In this document: piece by piece, positions 5,695-7,704 of the stretch
How the letters are laid out: each line of letters begins with the position of its first letter
Position numbering within the stretch: the stretch's first letter is position 1
Assembly (NCBI GenBank): GCA_947175225.1
Contig: CAMWLX010000160.1
Coordinates: 1 to 7,704, forward strand
Source: an uncultured Porphyromonadaceae bacterium
GTDB lineage: Bacteria; Bacteroidota; Bacteroidia; Bacteroidales; Muribaculaceae
DNA: 7,704 nucleotides
Direction of reading: 5' to 3'
Made by a program: the position numbers and the translations under genes
The notes under the pieces: generated by a model
Database searches by the model: none
What the model was told of the DNA's origin: nothing
The model's input: the letters and a program-made list of their open reading frames with translations, nothing else

Positions 5695-6643
5695 AGAATC
5701 ACTATCCAAAACGCCTAAGATTGACACTGAGGTGTTTATATGTTGTGCTAGCTTTGAACAACGTTGTTTAAGCATAGCGCAAAAAGTTGATACGTCCGTC
5801 ATCAAAAAAGCGATTATTTGTTCTTTTGATGATAATTGCCCTTCCGTTGAAAATAATCTGAAGTCCCTTTGCGAATTATTCAGAGAGAACGTAACGGTTG
5901 TTACGCTCAAGAAAGATTCTCCATTAGAGAACTATGATAAACTATATGATATATTACAGTCATTAAAAGGATCTAAAACTATCATAGACATATCTACATT
6001 TACGCGAGAAATGTTTTTGATATGTTTTCAACTATTCAAACAGTTGGGCTTTAATCGAGACCAAATTAGGATTTGTTATAATCCTTCATCGGTATATTCC
6101 AATATTACTAATTCAGATGATTTTGATAAAATATGGTTGTCGAAAGGCGTAAATGAGATTCGTTCAATTCTTGGTTTCTCAGGAAGTCCTTCTACAATAA
6201 AAAGGAACTTGTTAATTGTTTTAGCAGGTTTTGAGATGGAAAGAGCTCAAATATTGATCGATAGTTTTGAGCCTGCAGTACTTTATCTTGGCAAAGCTCC
6301 GGCAAAATTTAGTAACTCTGTAGAATTGAGCAAAATAAATGACGCAAATGTTTCCAGATTATTTGCTATATATCCTGACGCATTTCATTTCGAATTTTCA
6401 TGTGTAGATCTAGCCCTTACCATTGACCAGATTACTAAAATCATCGAACAGAATCAAGAACAATACAACATCATTATTAGTCCGATGAACAACAAAGTTT
6501 CCACACTTGCTGTTGCTTCAATCGCATTTAAATATCCAGATATTCAAATTTGCTATGCTTCTGCAAATATGTATAACATTTCTGAATATTCAAGTCCCTC
6601 CGATAAAATTTTGTGGTTCGATGCGCAAGAAATAATACAATAA
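5687..6643 (+). CDS. Unrecognised two-lobed Rossmann-like protein, 318 residues
   Basis: I cannot place this in a named family. It reads as two related halves. The first begins EVFICCASFEQRC (15-27) and ends IRICYNPSSVY (127-137). The second begins NLLIVLAGFEMERA (174-187) and ends IQICYASANMY (286-296). Each half alternates hydrophobic strands and helices as in Rossmann-like folds. In each half a strand-loop segment precedes the last strand: IIDISTFTRE (99-108) in the first, IIISPMNNKVST (262-273) in the second. Tandem Rossmann-like lobes recall CARF-type ligand-sensing domains, but no signature proves this. ATG 5687 overlaps the ATPase stop by 8 nt and is preferred to a TTG at 5672 that would add five residues. 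The TAA stop shares a base with the methyltransferase ATG. No membrane segment or signal peptide is seen. It may be the sensor or an enzymatic effector of the operon. Confidence 0.8.
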   Translation: MNKESLSKTPKIDTEVFICCASFEQRCLSIAQKVDTSVIKKAIICSFDDNCPSVENNLKSLCELFRENVTVVTLKKDSPLENYDKLYDILQSLKGSKTIIDISTFTREMFLICFQLFKQLGFNRDQIRICYNPSSVYSNITNSDDFDKIWLSKGVNEIRSILGFSGSPSTIKRNLLIVLAGFEMERAQILIDSFEPAVLYLGKAPAKFSNSVELSKINDANVSRLFAIYPDAFHFEFSCVDLALTIDQITKIIEQNQEQYNIIISPMNNKVSTLAVASIAFKYPDIQICYASANMYNISEYSSPSDKILWFDAQEIIQ

Positions 6644-7704
6644 TGAAAAGAATTGGTATTGACATCTTTGCTGGTGCTGGTGGTCTTAGTCTTGGTGCTG
6701 AGATGGCAGGCATTTCTATTGCCCATGCTATTGAAATAAACCAAAGTGCAGTTAAAACCTATAGAAGGAATCATCCTGAAACCAATATAATCTGCTCAGA
6801 TATCAGGGATTTAGAACCATCTGATTTAAAATCAGATCAAGGTGTATTTATAATTATGGGAGGCCCACCCTGTCAAGGCTTTTCATTGTCAAACACTAGA
6901 ACTCGTACTATGAAGAATCCTAATAATTCACTTTTTGAAGAATTTCTAAGATTCGTTCAAGAAATACAACCGGATTGGTTCCTTTTCGAAAATGTGTACG
7001 GGTTTACCAATATGAGTAATGGAGCAGTCAGAAGATTGGTTGAAATATGTTTTAGAAGTTTAGGCTATGAAGTGGCAGATGAAGTTTTGTGGGCTTCTGA
7101 TTACGGTGTTCCTCAACGACGTAATCGATATTTCATGGTAGGTAACCGTTTAGGTATTAAATTTCAATTTCCAACAAAACACAAAAAGCCAATATCCGTA
7201 TGGGAAGCAATAAGCGACTTACCTATCGTTGGGAATGGAGAACAGTTATTCGAGGGTAAGTATCTTTGTAGTTTAGCTGAAGCTACCGCATATCAACGAC
7301 TAATGAGACATGATTCTGAAATTCCTACTCAGAATCTAGTATCACTTAACAATGAATTGGTCATTAAACGATACAAGCATATTCCTCAAGGAGGAAATTG
7401 GAGAGATATTCCCGATGAACTAATGGTCAATTATGCCGATAAAGAGAGATGCCATAGCGGTATTTACAAACGTCTCAAAGCCGATGAACCATCTGTGGTT
7501 ATATCAAACTACCGGAAGAGTATGCTCATTCATCCTTATCAAGACCGTGGATTGTCTGTTAGAGAAGCTGCACGTATCCAAAGTTTTCCTGACGATTTCT
7601 ATTTTGAAGGCCCAATCTCTCATATACAGCAACAAATAGGAAATGCCGTTCCTCCATTGTTAGCCAAAGCCATTTTTGACCAAATTTTATCGTACTATGA
7701 GTAA
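6643..7704 (+). CDS. DNA (cytosine-5-)-methyltransferase, 353 residues
   Basis: It transfers a methyl group from S-adenosylmethionine to carbon 5 of cytosine in a specific DNA sequence. The conserved blocks are all present in order. Motif I is DIFAGAGGLSLG (7-18, cofactor binding) and motif IV is GGPPCQGFS (73-81) with catalytic C77. Motif VI is FENV (115-118) and motif VIII is GVPQRRNRYFMVG (155-167). Motif IX is REAARIQSFP (307-316) and motif X is QQIGNAVPPLLAKAI (330-344). The target-recognition region lies at about 175-300 and includes IPQGGNWRDIP; the recognised sequence cannot be read from it. ATG 6643 starts directly before motif I and overlaps the preceding stop in TAATG, so it is preferred to a GTG at 6613. 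The length is that of a compact single-specificity enzyme. It ends exactly at the window edge, so a downstream partner gene could lie outside. In context it probably marks self DNA. Confidence 0.95.
   Translation: MKRIGIDIFAGAGGLSLGAEMAGISIAHAIEINQSAVKTYRRNHPETNIICSDIRDLEPSDLKSDQGVFIIMGGPPCQGFSLSNTRTRTMKNPNNSLFEEFLRFVQEIQPDWFLFENVYGFTNMSNGAVRRLVEICFRSLGYEVADEVLWASDYGVPQRRNRYFMVGNRLGIKFQFPTKHKKPISVWEAISDLPIVGNGEQLFEGKYLCSLAEATAYQRLMRHDSEIPTQNLVSLNNELVIKRYKHIPQGGNWRDIPDELMVNYADKERCHSGIYKRLKADEPSVVISNYRKSMLIHPYQDRGLSVREAARIQSFPDDFYFEGPISHIQQQIGNAVPPLLAKAIFDQILSYYE

Noticed and set aside
6613..6642. GTG start adding ten residues to the methyltransferase
   Set aside because: ATG 6643 begins immediately before motif I and forms the common TAATG coupling.
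1..7704. tRNA, rRNA, riboswitch or CRISPR array
   Set aside because: No cloverleaf, conserved rRNA segment, known riboswitch core or regularly spaced repeat was seen on either strand. No gene-free stretch longer than 300 bp exists.

Overview
The window looks like a stretch of accessory genome from a Bacteroidota bacterium, most likely of the order Bacteroidales. Three things suggest this. The one convincing promoter fits the Bacteroides-type pattern (TTG-like -33 box, 20-bp spacer, TAnnTTTG -7 box). The two insertion sequences resemble transposases common in gut Bacteroidales. Start codons lack strong Shine-Dalgarno sites. The species cannot be named from the sequence alone.

Layout. (1) Positions 1-403 hold a possible C-terminal tail of a membrane protein, a 67-residue hypothetical gene and a hairpin that looks like its terminator. 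(2) Positions 404-2573 are a complete ISAs1-family element with 19-bp perfect terminal inverted repeats and a perfect 10-bp target duplication. A complete 957-bp IS5-family element (469-1425, opposite orientation, GTT duplication) is inserted into it, 8 bp upstream of the ISAs1 transposase start codon. Both transposase genes look intact, so this is a recent-looking nest of two insertions. (3) Positions 2592-7704 hold one tightly packed, AT-rich, five-gene operon on the plus strand. It has a recognisable promoter with a palindromic operator. The genes encode a small Xre-type regulator, an HD-domain metal-dependent phosphohydrolase, an ORC/CDC6-like P-loop ATPase, an unrecognised protein built from two Rossmann-like repeats, and a C5-cytosine DNA methyltransferase.

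How the genes may work together (inference). The last four genes overlap or nearly touch their neighbours (3-nt gap, then 14-, 8- and 1-nt overlaps), so they are probably co-expressed and functionally linked. A self-modifying methyltransferase, an NTPase switch, an HD hydrolase that could be the effector, and a two-lobed Rossmann-like protein that could sense or make a small molecule together look like an anti-phage or anti-plasmid conflict system. The autoregulating Xre protein would control it, much as controller proteins do in restriction-modification systems. No classical restriction endonuclease is visible. I recall HD/ORC-ATPase pairs from bacterial conflict loci, but I do not recognise this exact five-gene set as a named, characterised system. 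The insertion sequences lie directly upstream of its promoter and leave the promoter intact.
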